This document shows, in pieces, positions 61,401-64,000 of a stretch of DNA of 64,000 nucleotides. A program made the position numbers and the translations under genes. Numbering within the stretch: the first letter of the stretch is position 1; each line of letters opens with the position of its first letter. The DNA comes from Letharia columbiana. Lineage: Eukaryota; Ascomycota; Lecanoromycetes; Lecanorales; Parmeliaceae. Location of the stretch: the NCBI RefSeq assembly GCF_014066305.1, contig NW_023501053.1, positions 266,501 through 330,500 on the forward strand, written 5' to 3'. The notes under the pieces were generated by a model. That model saw only the letters and a program-made list of their open reading frames with translations, was not told the DNA's origin and did not search any database.

Positions 61401-64000
61401 AAGAGTTTATTATATTTTTATATTTAATAATTAGTAAGATAATATTTAAATAATTATAATTAATTTTAATTAGATAGAAAAAAAAAGTATTAAAGCTCGA
61501 TATAATAGATATTAATATTAGCGTTAATAAGTATAATAGTGAATAATATATATTACGCTTATTTAATAATTTTAATATATTTTAAATATATTATATCTCT
61601 AGATTAATTATATATAATATTTAGAGATAATATAATAATAATTAGCGAAGTCTATTTAGATCTTATTTTTATATTTTAAAAGAATTTAATATTATTTATA
61701 AATGCGTTGCCTTTAATTTATTTATATAAAATTTAATAATAATAGCGAGTATTAAATATAATATTAAAAGTTAAATTCGCTTTTTACTTCTTTATAATTA
61801 GATATTTTAAATATTTTCTATTAATAATTAAAGATATAAAGCTAGAATTCTTTTATTACTATTTTATATCTTCTATAAAAATTATAATATAAATATATAT
61901 AAATATATTTACGCTATTAAGATTAATTTTAATATTATAATTTAAAATTATTAATTTAAACTCTAGAATTTTAATTATATTTTTAAAGTTATTAATATAT
62001 AAATTAAGTATTAAAAATAATATATTAACTCTTTATTTTCTCTTTTATTAATTTAAATTAATAATTATAATATAAATCTCTATTAAAAATTAATATATAT
62101 TTTAATATAAATTAAATATATTAATAAAGATAAGAAGAGAAATTAAAAGATATAAAGATATAATAAAGCTAGTTAGATATATATATTTATATATATTTAA
62201 TTTTAATACTTTATAAATAAATATAAAAAATTATAATAAATAAATACTTTTATTATTAAGCTCGAAGATTTAATATATTATAAATCTTAATTAATATATT
62301 AATATATTTCTACTTAGTCTAATATCTAATTTCTTATAATAATAATTAAAATATATATTAATTTCTCTAATATAAACTTATTCTTAATTTAAATAAAGAG
62401 TTTTTTATTTTAAAAGAAATAGTTCTTTAGCTATTAAATACGTTAATATTAAAAAATCTAATTTTTTTAATTTAAAAGCGCTTATAATATAGAGCGAATT
62501 TATAAGAATTTTAACTTAATTAATTATTTTCTTAATAATTATTTTATCTCTATTAATTATAGCGATATAAGCTATATAATATTTACGACTATTTTAATAA
62601 AAATAATTCTCTTTTTTATAATAATAATAGATAATATTAAAAAAGAAGATCGAAGTTTAATTAAGATAGAATATATATTCTTTTAAATAAGATTTAATAG
62701 AAGAAATCTATATTAAAAAGTAATAGAGCTTAAAAAATTAATTAATAAAATATATTATTCTCGTATAAATCTTAATATAAAATTTAATTAATAAAAGTAT
62801 AATCTTAAATAGCTTAATAAAATTAAAGAAATATATTATATTCTTTATAATTTAAATTTTCTTCTATTTACTTTATATTAAAAGCTATTTTTATATTATA
62901 TTTATCTTTTAATATTATAATTATATTAATAATAATTATATATTAATATATTTTTTAAAAATTATAATAGAGTAAGAAAGATCTTTAAGTATTTATAAAT
63001 TTTTAAAAAAATTAAATATCTCTAATAAACTTTAATAGTTTTATTAAGTAATATTAGATATCTTATATTATAAGCTTAATATTATTAAAAATATCTTTAT
63101 CTCTTAACTAGCTCGCTTATATAATACTTTTTTTAATAAATTTATTATTAAAAAATAATATAAAGATAATAATATACTTTTATTAGAAGATATAATAAGC
63201 TTATTCTAAGCTAGCTTATTAAAATTATTTAAAAAAATTCTTATTAAGAAGATTTAAGAGATAAGAAGAGACTAGATAGCGTATTAATAGAGATCTTTAA
63301 AAATAAAAAATTAAGATTATTAGCTAGAGCTTCGTAAATAGAATCTTTTACTTTTATATTCTTTATATATTTAAATAAATTATTAATAATAGAGATAGTA
63401 TTCTTAAAAGTTAGTAAAAGCGTATATATTAATAATAGAAAATTTATATTAAAGTTATTATTAATAATAATCTTAAGTAATATAAATATCTTATCTTATA
63501 ATATAATCTTTATAGACTTTATAGACTTTATAGACTTATTAGACTTTATAAACTTATTAAATCTATTAAATATATTATTATTATATTTCTATTTTTCGCT
63601 CTTATTTTTTTATTTAGAATTATTTAATTATTATCGCTTAATAGCGTTAGATCTAAATCTTAAAATAAAATAATATAATTAAAATTATAGATTCTTACTT
63701 AATATTATAAGTCGGGTTTATATTCTTTAAAAATTTATATTTATATATATAATAGTAATAAATTTTTAAAATAAAGAATTATAATTATAAAAGCGAAGTT
63801 TAAATAAATAGTATTATTAAAATTATTAGAAAAGCTATATAGAATATTAAGAAGACTTAAAATAGTAAAGAAAATAGAGAAGATAAGGCGAGATAGAAGA
63901 TTTTAAAGATATTTTAGAAAATATTAAAAAAAGCCTATAGATAGCTAGGCTATAAATTAAAATATTAAATATATATTATAAATAAATATTATTATAATAT

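Larger units (their letters stand above)
17281..64000. other. RIP-mutated AT-rich block 2, runs off the right edge
   Basis: At least 46.7 kb of nested, inactivated elements with almost no CpA or TpG. CpG and CpT remain, so loss is context-specific and not simple AT drift. No intact gene, tRNA or rRNA was seen. Unmutated patches are few and short (23610-23736, 31722-32056, parts of 33760-34030 and 48340-48800, 51661-52160, 57270-57357). Confidence 0.9.
57360..64000. other. AT-rich RIP DNA to the right edge, no gene
   Basis: Apart from two small tandem repeats listed separately I see only RIP-mutated sequence with stops on both strands. A few isolated CA or TG occur. Nothing can be assigned. 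Confidence 0.5.

Noticed and set aside
17281..64000. Mitochondrial DNA insertion as source of the AT-rich sequence
   Set aside because: The DNA contains LTR elements with target duplications and shows CpA/TpG-specific loss; no mitochondrial genes are seen.

Overview
The window looks like a chromosome segment from a filamentous ascomycete (Pezizomycotina). The evidence is short introns of 49-74 nt with GT..AG ends and CTAAC/CTGAT-type branch sites, a recognisable fungal actin-binding protein, and large AT-rich blocks in which the dinucleotides CpA and TpG are almost absent while CpG and CpT survive. That last pattern is the mark of repeat-induced point mutation (RIP). I cannot name the species.

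Layout. (1) About 1-4890 has normal base composition. It holds one clear two-exon gene (514-2201) for a putative type II membrane glycosyltransferase, then 2.7 kb with no gene I can recognise. (2) About 4895-13990 is a RIP-mutated, gene-free AT-rich block: two copies of a foldback repeat, a miniature LTR element (TRIM) with a 5-bp target duplication, and a 3.2-kb element with internal tandem repeats. (3) About 13990-17280 is a small gene island with one four-exon gene for an Abp1/drebrin-like actin-binding protein (ADF-H domain, proline-rich linker, two SH3 domains). (4) About 17280 to the right edge (64000) is a second, much larger AT-rich block with no intact gene.

The AT-rich DNA is a nested stack of dead elements. 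Two nearly complete Ty1/copia elements (33877-41013 on minus, 41597-48622 on plus) have exact 5-bp target duplications. They lie head to head inside what appears to be one 0.8-kb terminal-inverted-repeat element (33761-48743 including the insertions). A second copia subfamily is represented by two broken copies (from 18546 on plus; 28183-about 33755 on minus). An element family with asymmetric shared termini, and no open reading frame I can see, occurs at least eight times. At three of its insertion points a paralogous uninterrupted site can be read elsewhere in the window.

A few short sequences inside the AT-rich DNA escaped RIP and so probably arrived later or are too short to be targeted: a 127-bp near-perfect hairpin (23610-23736), a GC-rich hairpin island (12024-12063), a 500-bp TA-flanked island (51661-52160) and an 88-bp TA-flanked mini-element (57270-57357). 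The hairpin is the clearest candidate for an undescribed mobile element. The genes and the elements show no functional link. What ties the window together is the contrast between two protected gene islands and genome-defence-inactivated repeats.
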